The translations under genes and the position numbers were made by a program. A stretch of 53,857 nt of DNA from an uncultured Acetatifactor sp. (GTDB lineage: Bacteria; Bacillota; Clostridia; Lachnospirales; Lachnospiraceae), in the NCBI GenBank assembly GCA_910578215.1, contig CAJTPH010000028.1:1-53857 (forward strand), written 5' to 3'. Shown here piece by piece: positions 35,868 through 44,932 of this stretch. The notes under the pieces were generated by a model. That model was given only the letters and a program-made list of their open reading frames with translations. It was not told the DNA's origin and searched no databases. Every line of letters starts with the position of its first letter. Positions within the stretch are counted from its first letter, which is position 1.

Positions 35868-35904
35868 AAAAGGCTGCGGAGCAATCATCCTGCCCCGCAG
35901 CCTT
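35868..35904. terminator. Bidirectional terminator between metF and gpsA
   Basis: AAAGGCTGCGG and CCGCAGCCTTT arms (11 bp) around a 14-nt loop, with A- and T-rich flanks on each side. It can end metF on the plus strand and the der-plsY-gpsA transcript on the minus strand. Confidence 0.8.
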
Positions 35905-36012
35905 TATACATATAAGCAGCCACCAGCCTTGGCTGACGGACCCGGCACGGCTCCCGGAAAAAATCTCCCCTGCCGACTGTCCCTGCCAGCCTCTCGCCGC
36001 ACCGCCGCGTCC

Positions 36013-37029
36013 TCACGCCTCCTCCGACCATGGAAATGCCGGAACCTCAATTTTTTTGTCTCTCAGCATCAGCTCCTTCACTGCCTGCTCCGCGCTCTTT
36101 CCCTCAAACAGAATCTGATTTACCTGTTCGATAATGGGCAGCTGAACGTTATATTTTTTCGCCAGCTCCATTGCAGCCCTGGCGGAATGCACTCCCTCCA
36201 CCACCATCTTAACCTCCGCCATGGCTTCCTCGCAGGTCCTGCCCTGACCGATCAGAATGCCCGCCCGGCGGTTTCTGGAATGCATGCTGGCACAGGTGAC
36301 GATTAAGTCGCCGATTCCCGTAAGCCCGCAGAAGGTCTCAAATCTGCCTCCCATTGCCGTACCCAGCCTTGCGATCTCCGTAATGCCCCTGGTGATCAAT
36401 GCCGCCTTGGTATTGTCCCCATAGCCAAGCCCGTCCGCAATGCCCGCCGCCAACGCCACCACATTTTTCAGTGCGCCGCCCAGCTCCATGCCCAGGACGT
36501 CCGGGCTGATATAGACCCGGAACGACTCATTCATAAATAAATTCTGAATATATTCGGCGGTGGTCCTGTTCCTTGCACCCACCACGATGGTCGTGGGAAT
36601 TCCCTGGCCAACCTCCTCCGCATGGGAGGGACCCGACATGACGGCCACATCCGCCTGTGGAATCTCCTGCTCGATGATTTCGGACAGAGTCATTGTGGTA
36701 TGTTCCTCGATACCCTTTGCCACATTCAGAATTTTCTGCCCGGCGGCTACCAGGCCTGCAAGCCGGCGGGATATCTCCCGGGTATAGGAGCTTGCCACCG
36801 TCATCACCAGCAGATCCTTCCCCTCCACGGCTTCCCTGTCATCCGTGGTAAAGACCGCGTCCTGCGGCAGCTTCACGCCGGGCAGCATATCTATTTCATG
36901 CTTTTCCCGCAGCATCCGTATCTTTGCTTCATGCGCCGACCAGACGGTGAGCTCATGCCCGTTTTTTCCCAACAATGCCGCAAGGGCAATGCCCCAGCTT
37001 CCTCCGCCGATAATGCATACCTTAGCCAT
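36013..37029 (-). CDS. gpsA: NAD(P)-dependent glycerol-3-phosphate dehydrogenase
   Basis: 338 residues. Rossmann motif GGGSWG (8-13), GPSHAEEV, catalytic Lys in GGALKNVVALAAG, and GLTGIGDLIVTC with the substrate Arg in SRNRRAG. Makes sn-glycerol-3-phosphate, the substrate of the PlsY encoded just upstream, so both serve phospholipid synthesis. Last gene of the DUF512-der-plsY-gpsA run, the order found in many Firmicutes. Confidence 0.97.
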   Translation of the reverse strand: MAKVCIIGGGSWGIALAALLGKNGHELTVWSAHEAKIRMLREKHEIDMLPGVKLPQDAVFTTDDREAVEGKDLLVMTVASSYTREISRRLAGLVAAGQKILNVAKGIEEHTTMTLSEIIEQEIPQADVAVMSGPSHAEEVGQGIPTTIVVGARNRTTAEYIQNLFMNESFRVYISPDVLGMELGGALKNVVALAAGIADGLGYGDNTKAALITRGITEIARLGTAMGGRFETFCGLTGIGDLIVTCASMHSRNRRAGILIGQGRTCEEAMAEVKMVVEGVHSARAAMELAKKYNVQLPIIEQVNQILFEGKSAEQAVKELMLRDKKIEVPAFPWSEEA

Positions 37030-37119
37030 TAGAGCCTCTTTTCCGCAGCCCGCGCTGCCGTCTTCTCACAGATCTGCCTTTTAATATGAAATGGTTTTCT
37101 TAATCAAAATGACCTGCCC

Positions 37120-37809
37120 TTATTCCTTACCTGCCCTGCCGTCCGTTTCACCCTCTGCGTCAACCTTATTTTTCTTTAACAGGTAGGTCTTTCGCTCATT
37201 GCCATGTACCAGGCGTACAATATTCTGCCTGTGCTTCCAGAAGGCAAGCGCCGTCAGAGCGCCAAAAAGTATATACATTTCAACGAGCTGCCCCTGGGTC
37301 ATCCCAGCAAAAAGCCCCGCCTGCCCACTGATCACAAGCTGGATCATAAGCCCCGCATACACCAAAAGCGAACCCAGGGAAACAAAATGCGTGGTAAAAA
37401 AGGTGCCGAAAAACAAAAGCACGCCCGTTACAATAAAATATGGATGAAAGGACAGGACCATCCCCGCCGTTGCCGCTATCCCCTTTCCGCCTTTAAAGCC
37501 CATGTAAAAGGGATAATTATGTCCCAGAATCGCCCCTGCCCCGGTATAAAGGCAGAGAAGATAAATGATATCAGGATGCTCCCCGCCAAATATCAGCCGT
37601 ACCAGCCAAACCGCCGCCATACATTTCAGGCAGTCGCCGGCAAACACCAGCAGCCCCGCCTTGGTGCCAAGCACCCTGAGCGCGTTGGTCGTACCGGAAT
37701 TTCCGCTACCGTACTGTCTGATATCGATACCGTGGGCCCTTCCGTAAAAATATGCGGTCTGAAACAGCCCGAAGCAATAGCCAATCAGTAAACATATTAC
37801 CCTAATCAT
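37120..37809 (-). CDS. plsY: Glycerol-3-phosphate acyltransferase PlsY
   Basis: 229 residues, five or more membrane segments. Conserved PlsY motifs GSGNSGTTNALRVLG (motif 1), GHNYPFYMGFKGGKGIA (motif 2) and FWKHRQNIVRLVHGNE (motif 3) are intact. Transfers acyl groups from acyl phosphate to glycerol-3-phosphate. A charged tail of ~30 residues (TYLLKKNKVDAEGETDGRAGKE) is somewhat longer than usual. Confidence 0.96.
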   Translation of the reverse strand: MIRVICLLIGYCFGLFQTAYFYGRAHGIDIRQYGSGNSGTTNALRVLGTKAGLLVFAGDCLKCMAAVWLVRLIFGGEHPDIIYLLCLYTGAGAILGHNYPFYMGFKGGKGIAATAGMVLSFHPYFIVTGVLLFFGTFFTTHFVSLGSLLVYAGLMIQLVISGQAGLFAGMTQGQLVEMYILFGALTALAFWKHRQNIVRLVHGNERKTYLLKKNKVDAEGETDGRAGKE

Positions 37810-37838
37810 AACACCCGCCGCTCCTTTTTATTCGTATC

Positions 37839-39182
37839 CTACTCCTTACCCTGTTCATTGCGTTCCCTGATAATAAATTTCAGAGGAGTACCCTTAAAGC
37901 CAAAGGTTTCCCTTATCTGGTTTTCAATATATCTGGTATAGGAGAAATGCATCAGCTTCCTGTCATTGACAAATATGACGAAGGTTGGAGGCTTAACGGA
38001 CACCTGCGTGATATAGTAAAGCCGCAGCCTCTTTCCCTTGTCGGAGGGCGGCTGATGCATTGCCACCGCCTCTGCGAGAATCTCGTTCAGGACTCCCGTC
38101 GCAACCCTCATGGCATGGTTTTCGCTGACAATGTCAATGGTATCAAAGAGCTTGTTTAAGCGCTGCCCGGTCTGCGCGGACACAAACAGTATCTCCGCAT
38201 AGGGCATATAGGAAAGGGTGTTTCTTACCTTATCCGTCACCCTGTAAATGGTCTTATCGTCCTTCTGCACCGCATCCCATTTATTCACCGCGATGATGAC
38301 CGCCTTCCCTCGGTCGTGAGCGATGCCCGCGATCTTGGCGTCCTGCTCGGTGACCCCCTCCGTGGCGTCGATCACAAGCACAACCACATCCGCCCTCTCC
38401 ACGGCGCTGACCGTGCGCACGATCATATAACGCTCCAGATTTTCCTTCACCTTATTTTTCCGGCGCAGCCCCGCCGTATCAATAAACACATACTCCTTGC
38501 CCTTGTAGGTAATCTCCGTATCAACCGCGTCCCTGGTGGTGCCCGCTATATCGGACACGATCAGGCGGTTCTCGCCCAACAGCTTGTTTATCAGGGAGGA
38601 TTTTCCCACATTGGGCTTTCCCACAATCGCAACCCTGGGTCTGTCGTCGTCCTCATCCTCGTCAGAGCCTGCAGGGAAATAGGAGACAACCTCCTCCAGC
38701 ATATCCCCGAGCCCCATTTTGTTGGCGGCGGAAATCGGGTGCGGATCTCCAATTCCCAAATTATAAAATTCGTAGACATCCGGCAGATATTTTTCAAAGC
38801 TGTCCACCTTGTTCACCACAAGCACCACCGGCTTCCGGGACCGGCGCAGCATATCCGCCACCTTGGAATCCGCGTCTATCAGCCCCTGCTTTACGTCCAC
38901 AAGAAATATAATCACATCCGCAGTATCGATGGCAACCTGTGCCTGATCCCGCATCTGCGACAAAATAATGTCGTTGCTGTCCGGCTCGATGCCTCCGGTA
39001 TCGATAAGCGTAAAAATCCTGTCCAGCCACATGACATCGGCATAGATCCTGTCTCTTGTTATGCCGGGCGTATCCTCGACAATTGAAATTCTCTCGCCTG
39101 CCAGCGCGTTGAACAGGGTCGATTTTCCCACGTTGGGTCTTCCCACCACGGCAACTATAGGCTTAGTTGACTTCTTTGCCAT
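37839..39182 (-). CDS. der: Ribosome biogenesis GTPase Der
   Basis: 447 residues with two consecutive G domains: GRPNVGKSTLFN (first, about 13-24), DTGGI, NKVD; GKPNVGKSSLIN (second, about 187-198), DTAGL, NKWD. A C-terminal KH-like domain ends the protein. Needed for 50S assembly. It follows the DUF512 gene by 2 nt. Confidence 0.97.
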   Translation of the reverse strand: MAKKSTKPIVAVVGRPNVGKSTLFNALAGERISIVEDTPGITRDRIYADVMWLDRIFTLIDTGGIEPDSNDIILSQMRDQAQVAIDTADVIIFLVDVKQGLIDADSKVADMLRRSRKPVVLVVNKVDSFEKYLPDVYEFYNLGIGDPHPISAANKMGLGDMLEEVVSYFPAGSDEDEDDDRPRVAIVGKPNVGKSSLINKLLGENRLIVSDIAGTTRDAVDTEITYKGKEYVFIDTAGLRRKNKVKENLERYMIVRTVSAVERADVVVLVIDATEGVTEQDAKIAGIAHDRGKAVIIAVNKWDAVQKDDKTIYRVTDKVRNTLSYMPYAEILFVSAQTGQRLNKLFDTIDIVSENHAMRVATGVLNEILAEAVAMHQPPSDKGKRLRLYYITQVSVKPPTFVIFVNDRKLMHFSYTRYIENQIRETFGFKGTPLKFIIRERNEQGKE

Positions 39183-39184
39183 AC

Positions 39185-40588
39185 TTAATCTCCATTTTCT
39201 ACTGGTTTTTTATCCTTGCTGTTTTTACCCCTGCCCGGCATTTCTTTCAGTACCGCCTGTACAAAGTCATGTCCGCTTGATTTTACTATATTAACGGGAA
39301 CTTGTAAAGCCTTTTCCAGCTCCGGCACCCGAAAGTCATCCAAAAAAACGTCCTCGCCGCTGCGAAGGATATTCTCCGGCAAAAGCAGCCGGATTCCCAG
39401 AGGCTTATCCTTAAGCTGCGCCAGAAGATCCTGCCCTGTGATCAATCCTGATACGGTAATCTGCTCCCCGAAAAAATAATTTGTTATGGGATAGACATAA
39501 ATAGTCAGGTTGGGAAAGGCCCGGGTCATCCTCTCCGCCATTTTTTTAATATAAGGAAAGGCAAGCCTCCCTGTGGCAATCGCCAACTCTCCCCTGGGCC
39601 TCTCGTCCGGGAAGGGGTGTTCTCCCTCCCTGATTTCCATGGCCTCCTCAAATTCATTGGTCAGAAGCCTCAGCATACCCACGCCGTTTTCCAGCTGAAG
39701 ATAACCGTCGTAGCGCTCCTCCTCCGGCATCTCCCTGCCCGCCAGAATATACCACTCGTCGCTGGCATGGACAAAGTGTATACCGTATTTATTATAGCAT
39801 TCCTTCTGATAGCCCTCTATCAGATCAATAACCGCCTCCGCATCCTCCTTTTGAAAGCATTCCAGGGGATAAAGCCCCTCCCGGTATCTGGTCAGTCCCA
39901 CCGGCACAACGGACACGCTCTCCAGCCTGGGAATATACCTCATCAGCTCCTTTATGCTGAATTCCAGCTCTGCGCCGTCATTCAATCCCTTGCAGAGCAC
40001 GATCTGCCCGTTCATGTGAATATCCGCCTCATACAGCTTATCCACCTTTTTCAATGCCTCGCCCGCAAATCTGTTATTCAGCATCTCACATCTCAGCCCG
40101 GGGTTCATCGTGTGAAAGGAAATATTGATGGGCGACAGCCGGTATCTGCAGATTCTGTCAATGTCGTGGTCGGACATATTCGTCAGGGTAACATAATTTC
40201 CCTGCAGAAAGGACAGCCTGGAATCATCGTCCTTAAAATACAGGGACTCCCTCATTCCCGGAGGCATCTGGTCGATAAAGCAAAAAACGCATTTATTACA
40301 GCAATGCCTGTATTCATCCATCAGACCGTTCTCAAATTCCAGCCCCAGATCCTCGTCGAATTCCTTGTCCACCTCCAAAAGCCACTGTTCCCCGTCAGGC
40401 TTTTCGATCAATACCTCAATGTAGGTATCCTGAACCAGAAACTGATAGTCAAAAATATCCTCTATCTCCGTGCCGTCTATGGCAAGCAGCCTGTCCCCTG
40501 CCTCTATCTCCAGCTCCTCCCCGATACTTCCCGGAAGAACTCCCGCCAATACATGCCCCTTATACTGTGAAGCCTCTTTATCCTGCAT
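39185..40588 (-). CDS. DUF512 radical SAM protein with PDZ-like N-terminus
   Basis: 467 residues from MQDKEASQYKG. PDZ-like domain (VLPGSIGEELEIEAGDRLLAIDG, about 10-60), a CX3CX2C motif in CCNKCVFCFIDQMP typical of this radical SAM group, then the DUF512 domain (TGRLAFPYIKKMA; EQITVSGLITGQDLL; DDFRVPELEKAL). The family is widely linked to der in clostridia; reaction unknown. AAAGGGAGAG precedes the 40588 ATG; an upstream start at 40729 would run into the prs promoter and is rejected. Confidence 0.93.
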   Translation of the reverse strand: MQDKEASQYKGHVLAGVLPGSIGEELEIEAGDRLLAIDGTEIEDIFDYQFLVQDTYIEVLIEKPDGEQWLLEVDKEFDEDLGLEFENGLMDEYRHCCNKCVFCFIDQMPPGMRESLYFKDDDSRLSFLQGNYVTLTNMSDHDIDRICRYRLSPINISFHTMNPGLRCEMLNNRFAGEALKKVDKLYEADIHMNGQIVLCKGLNDGAELEFSIKELMRYIPRLESVSVVPVGLTRYREGLYPLECFQKEDAEAVIDLIEGYQKECYNKYGIHFVHASDEWYILAGREMPEEERYDGYLQLENGVGMLRLLTNEFEEAMEIREGEHPFPDERPRGELAIATGRLAFPYIKKMAERMTRAFPNLTIYVYPITNYFFGEQITVSGLITGQDLLAQLKDKPLGIRLLLPENILRSGEDVFLDDFRVPELEKALQVPVNIVKSSGHDFVQAVLKEMPGRGKNSKDKKPVENGD

Positions 40589-40675
40589 TTTTCTCTCCCT
40601 TTTATTCCTGTTTTGCATCTGCGTCACAGCGCGGATGCCGTCCCTGACCTGCCTCTTTATTTTACAAGAAATTTC

Positions 40676-40705
40676 TTGACGTGTCACTACCATAAATGTT
40701 ATAAA
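40676..40705 (+). promoter_or_regulatory. Sigma-A promoter of prs
   Basis: TTGACG (40676-40681), 18-nt spacer, TATAAA (40700-40705). The gene starts at 40742 after CGGAGG. Confidence 0.65.
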
Positions 40706-40741
40706 ATAACTGTAGGTTTCTTTTGACAAACGGAGGTAATT

Positions 40742-41938
40742 ATGCCTAATTTACGCGAACTGGAAAATGCCATGCCCGTGGCGCCCCTGAAAATAGCCGC
40801 GCTCCCTTCCGCCGAAAAGATGGGACGCAGGATCAACGATTATCTGGTGGAATTCCGAAAAAACATCCACAACGACAAGGTAAAAAAAGACCCCGCCTTT
40901 CACGGCTACATCGAAAACAATTATCTGGTAAATATCAGCACTCCCCGATTCGGAACGGGAGAGGCAAAGGCGGCGTTTGGCGAGAGCATCCGCGGCAAGG
41001 ATCTGTTTCTGCTGGTGGATGTCTGTAATCACAGTATAACATACGAGATGAACGGTTATACCAACCATATGTCCCCCGATGACCACTATCAGGATCTGAA
41101 GCGCGTCATCGCGGCATGCAACGGCAAGGCGCGCCGCGTCAACGTTATCATGCCCTTTCTCTACGAGGGCAGGCAGCACAAGAGAACCGGGCGCGAATCC
41201 CTGGATTGCGCCTACGCTTTAAAAGAGCTCCGGGATATGGGAGTCAACAATTTCATTACCTTTGACGCCCATGACCCCAGGGTGCAGAACTCCACTCCCT
41301 TAAGCGGTTTTGACAATTTTACGCCGCCTTACCAGTTTATAAAGGCGCTTTTAAATTCCGAGGACGATCTGCTTGTGGACAAGGACCATCTCCTGGTTAT
41401 CAGCCCCGACGAGGGCGCCCTGGACCGCGCCATCTATTTTGCCAGCGTTCTTGGCGTGGACACCGGAATGTTTTACAAGCGCAGGGATTACTCCACCATT
41501 ATAAACGGCAAAAACCCCATTGTGGCCCATGAATTCCTTGGAGACAATATAGACGGCAAGGACATCATCATCATAGACGATATGATCTCCTCCGGCGGGA
41601 GCATGCTTGACACGGCAAAGCAGCTCAAAAAAATGAACGCAAGGCGCGTGTTCATCTGCTGTACCTTCGGTCTGTTCACAGACGGCTTAAAGCAATTTGA
41701 CCAGGCCTACGAGCAGGGCTGCTTTGACAAGGTAGTCACCACGGATCTGACCTACCTGCCCCCCGAGCTCTACAGCCGCCCTTATTTTATCGAGGCGGAT
41801 ATGAGCAAATTTATCGCATCCCTGATCGATTTTATGAATCACGATGTATCCCTGTCAAACACGCTTGCAACCACGGAAAAAATTCACGGCATTCTGGACG
41901 CGTACAACAACCGCTCCCTTATGTTCGACAATGAGTAA
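40742..41938 (+). CDS. prs: Ribose-phosphate pyrophosphokinase, long form
   Basis: 398 residues, about 80 longer than the common 310-320-residue enzyme. PRPP loop IIIIDDMISSGGSM, FDAHDPRVQ (flexible catalytic region) and SPDEGALDRAIYFA are clear. The extra length is at the N-terminus (about 50 residues before the catalytic fold) and the C-terminus. Makes PRPP for nucleotide, His and Trp synthesis. SD GGAGG. Plus-strand, followed by a bidirectional terminator. Confidence 0.93.
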   Translation: MPNLRELENAMPVAPLKIAALPSAEKMGRRINDYLVEFRKNIHNDKVKKDPAFHGYIENNYLVNISTPRFGTGEAKAAFGESIRGKDLFLLVDVCNHSITYEMNGYTNHMSPDDHYQDLKRVIAACNGKARRVNVIMPFLYEGRQHKRTGRESLDCAYALKELRDMGVNNFITFDAHDPRVQNSTPLSGFDNFTPPYQFIKALLNSEDDLLVDKDHLLVISPDEGALDRAIYFASVLGVDTGMFYKRRDYSTIINGKNPIVAHEFLGDNIDGKDIIIIDDMISSGGSMLDTAKQLKKMNARRVFICCTFGLFTDGLKQFDQAYEQGCFDKVVTTDLTYLPPELYSRPYFIEADMSKFIASLIDFMNHDVSLSNTLATTEKIHGILDAYNNRSLMFDNE

Positions 41939-41969
41939 GGGGCGGTCTTGAGCCTCTGGCTCAAGCATA

Positions 41970-42010
41970 AAAAACGGTACAGACCTGCATCTAAGCCTGC
42001 ACCGTTTTTT
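41970..42010. terminator. Bidirectional terminator between prs and the sensor kinase
   Basis: AAACGGTACAG and CTGCACCGTTT arms with one mismatch; A6 on the left and T6 on the right. A second perfect hairpin CTTGAGCC/GGCTCAAG (41947-41965) lies just before it. Confidence 0.75.
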
Positions 42011-42021
42011 CTTTGCCACAT

Positions 42022-42135
42022 TTATTTACCATGTTTTCCATTGCCATGGAAAGGCGAAATTCTCTCTTTTTCCATGAAAATATCTTCTTCCATGAAAATA
42101 TCTTCTTTATTGGAAATATCTTCTTCGTTAAACTC
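42022..42135 (-). repeat. In-frame tail with 18-bp repeats behind the kinase stop codon
   Basis: The frame of the kinase continues for 37 codons past its TAA (42138-42136) to a TAA at 42024-42022. Four 18-bp units start at 42129, 42111, 42093 and 42075: AACGAAGAAGATATTTCC, AATAAAGAAGATATTTTC, ATGGAAGAAGATATTTTC and ATGGAAAAAGAGAGAATT. They encode NEEDIS, NKEDIF, MEEDIF and MEKERI. No start signal of its own is seen. Confidence 0.75.
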
Positions 42136-44901
42136 TTAAGCGTCGTTTTCCGTACCCTGATTTTTTGCAGCATTCTGCGTTAAAGCGTCATATTCGGGGA
42201 AAGAAAGCATCACCTTGAACAGATCCCCGTCGAGAACAATTTCAAAGGTCCCTCCCTGGGCCTGCACAAGGCTCTGGGCAATAAACAGCCCCAGCCCGCT
42301 TCCCTCGGTGCTCCTTGAGGAATCTCCTCTTATAAACCGCTCTGTCAGCTCCTCGGGATGAATGTTCATCTTCTGCTTGGATATATTTTTCACCGTGGCG
42401 CAGACACACCCCTGCATATTTGAAATATCGATGTAAACCCTGGTGCCCTCCATGGCATACTTGCCGATGTTGTTAAACAGATTCTCCATCACGCGCCACA
42501 TCCTGCGGCTGTCCGCATAGATAAAGCTGGGCACATCGTTTTTCTCAAACACCACCAAAAGCCCCCGTTCGTCCAGCTTTTCGGAGAATTCTCCGATACT
42601 CTGGTTGACCAGCTCCGTCAGATTCAGCTTTTCCTGGTTAAGCTCAATATTGCCGGAGGAAATCTTGGATGCCTCCACCAGGTCGTCGGTCAACTGCTTC
42701 AGCCGCTGGGCCTTTCCGTCCAGGATATCGATATACCCCCTGGCAGGCTCCTCCTCTATTTTCAGGCGCTTAAGCAGATCCACATAATTGATAATGGAGG
42801 TCAGCGGAGTCTTTATATCATGGGACACATTGGTTATCAGATCCGTTTTCATCTGCTCGTCCTTCATGCTGGTCTTAACCGCCTTACGGATGCCCTCGCC
42901 GATATGATTCACCGCATCCGCCAGCTCCCGGCTTGAGCCGTGCAGATGCTCCAGATCCAGCTGGGTATCCGACTCGCCGTCGCGGATTCTGGTGATACCC
43001 TCAACTATTTCCGTGTGCTCCGCACTGCGCCGAAACAGCAAAATACCCACAACGCCGTCCAGCAAAATCATTCCCGCAGCCAAAAGCAGCGCCAGCGGCA
43101 CATACTCCTCCAATAATCTGTACACCGCCACAATTCCCACTAAATTTACAAAGAGAAACAGATTGTACGGGAGAAGCATACTGATCACCGTGCTCCTGTG
43201 CCGCAGCATCATGATCACAAAGCTGCCCAGCTCCCTGCACGCGCGGCGCATAATGCTGTTTATCCACAGATTGCCCGCCTTGAAACGCCGCACCAGGCTG
43301 TACCAGAGCAGGCTGACGCTGAGGCTTACATACACCCCGTAAAGGGCAAACATGCTATAGCGGTAAAACATAGTGGACTGTATACCCGACGTTTCCGTGA
43401 GCATACCCCCTGCCATAGCCGCCATATCCAAGATCATTCTGTACCCGATGACGGTTCCGTACGCCAGCGCCGCTCCCAGCGCCAGAAACGCCTCCGTCCA
43501 TATCCGGTCAAAGCTGTTTACATACCACACTCTTTTGCCGTCCTTATCCAGCGCCTGCCCTGCCGTCACAGTCAGATAAATACCAAGCGCCAGCCATATG
43601 GCGGCAAGAAACAGAATGGCGGCAAAAAAATTGTTGACATTGGGAATAATTTTCTGATAGGCGGCATTTGCCTCATAAAAAACGTCGCCCTCCACCGCAT
43701 AGCTGGTATCCACTGCAAGCCAGATATGGATCGTGTCCGCAAAAATATAGCCGCTCTGACTGATCAAATCGTCGATTTCGGATTCCCTCAGGATCGTGTT
43801 GCCCTCAAATACAAGCCTGTCAGGATAATAAACCAGATATCTCCTGAACTCCGAAAAGAAATCCGTGACATTGTAATCCTCCCAATCCTGTATCTCCGGC
43901 ACATTTATGTTTGTGAAGGTAGTTATGCCGGCGCCTGTCATCATGCGTACCGTATACTTGATATTGCTTTCATTCCGGTAGACGTCATTGTAAACCTGGT
44001 ACTGCTGATAATTCCGGGTCAGCGTTTTGACTGTGGCATCCACGTTGTTTTGCAGATAAATATAGTCCACCCAGTTGTCAACATACCCCGTCAAATGCTT
44101 TTTCCCGTTTACAGGGGCATACCTGCCTATCAGCATGGGAACTGCCACCATCAGCACGCCGTCGTCCTCTCTGGACAGGGAAAAATCGTTAAGATTTTTT
44201 TCCATGATATAAGAAAATACCATATCCTCCAGCTGTGACTGTGTGTAATTCTCAAGCTTTTCCGACAGCATTTTCAGCTCGTCTATGCTTTTGCCGCTTC
44301 CCGTTTCTTCAAAAAAATCAGTAGAAGTATTCTGTTCTTCCTCCTGCGGCTGGTAACCTTCACCGGAGGACGTCTGCTCCGGATCTCCCACCCTGTAAAA
44401 AGCGTCAAAGGTAAGCCCCCCATATTCGTCCAGTGTAAAATTTTCCGGGTAAAGGCAGAAGCCGTAATAATTTACAAACTCCTGCAGGCTCATCACACGG
44501 TTGGTATAATCCACACCGCTTTTACCCCATTTAATAATATCGTCCAGCTCATATTCCACGGTGACGGCACAGCCCTTATCCACCCCTATCTGCGCCGCAT
44601 ACCGGGTCACATCGATTTTTTTGGAGAAATCCAGGCTGCCCCTTGTCTCCAGCTGCTCCCTGATAACCACTAACCGGAGGATATCGGAAACCGCATTTTG
44701 AAACAGATCGTGATAAAGCTCCGACTCCTCGAACTCCCGCCCGGTATCCGCCGGAAATATCTTATAGGTCTTTGGCCCTTCAACCGTTTCCACCGAAAAA
44801 TAAGAATTCAGTAAAAGCTCAGCGACAATAATCAATGCCGCCGCAGCGATCAGATGTTGGGCTAAACTAAGGCAGAGCCGCTTCCATGTTGGTCTTTTCA
44901 T
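42136..44901 (-). CDS. Large sensor histidine kinase (VanS-like) with extracellular domain
   Basis: 921 residues. TM1 near 15-33, an extracytoplasmic domain of about 390 residues, then about five more TM segments (about 426-624), a HAMP-like linker, HisKA with His694 in NVSHDIKTPLTS and a HATPase domain with NLFNNIGKYAM and SGLGLFIAQSLV. The N-terminal ATG at 44931 has no SD; GGAGGAAGG precedes 44901. It partners the regulator 44933-45625 directly upstream. The frame carries on after the stop into 18-bp repeats. Stimulus unknown. Confidence 0.92.
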   Translation of the reverse strand: MKRPTWKRLCLSLAQHLIAAAALIIVAELLLNSYFSVETVEGPKTYKIFPADTGREFEESELYHDLFQNAVSDILRLVVIREQLETRGSLDFSKKIDVTRYAAQIGVDKGCAVTVEYELDDIIKWGKSGVDYTNRVMSLQEFVNYYGFCLYPENFTLDEYGGLTFDAFYRVGDPEQTSSGEGYQPQEEEQNTSTDFFEETGSGKSIDELKMLSEKLENYTQSQLEDMVFSYIMEKNLNDFSLSREDDGVLMVAVPMLIGRYAPVNGKKHLTGYVDNWVDYIYLQNNVDATVKTLTRNYQQYQVYNDVYRNESNIKYTVRMMTGAGITTFTNINVPEIQDWEDYNVTDFFSEFRRYLVYYPDRLVFEGNTILRESEIDDLISQSGYIFADTIHIWLAVDTSYAVEGDVFYEANAAYQKIIPNVNNFFAAILFLAAIWLALGIYLTVTAGQALDKDGKRVWYVNSFDRIWTEAFLALGAALAYGTVIGYRMILDMAAMAGGMLTETSGIQSTMFYRYSMFALYGVYVSLSVSLLWYSLVRRFKAGNLWINSIMRRACRELGSFVIMMLRHRSTVISMLLPYNLFLFVNLVGIVAVYRLLEEYVPLALLLAAGMILLDGVVGILLFRRSAEHTEIVEGITRIRDGESDTQLDLEHLHGSSRELADAVNHIGEGIRKAVKTSMKDEQMKTDLITNVSHDIKTPLTSIINYVDLLKRLKIEEEPARGYIDILDGKAQRLKQLTDDLVEASKISSGNIELNQEKLNLTELVNQSIGEFSEKLDERGLLVVFEKNDVPSFIYADSRRMWRVMENLFNNIGKYAMEGTRVYIDISNMQGCVCATVKNISKQKMNIHPEELTERFIRGDSSRSTEGSGLGLFIAQSLVQAQGGTFEIVLDGDLFKVMLSFPEYDALTQNAAKNQGTENDA

Positions 44902-44932
44902 ATGGGATTTCCTTCCTCCGTTTCCCTCCATT

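Noticed and set aside
41991..42173. A 60-codon minus-strand frame (KKIFPIKKIFSWKKIFSWKK) over the kinase tail.
   Set aside because: It is another frame of the same 18-bp repeats and lacks a start signal.
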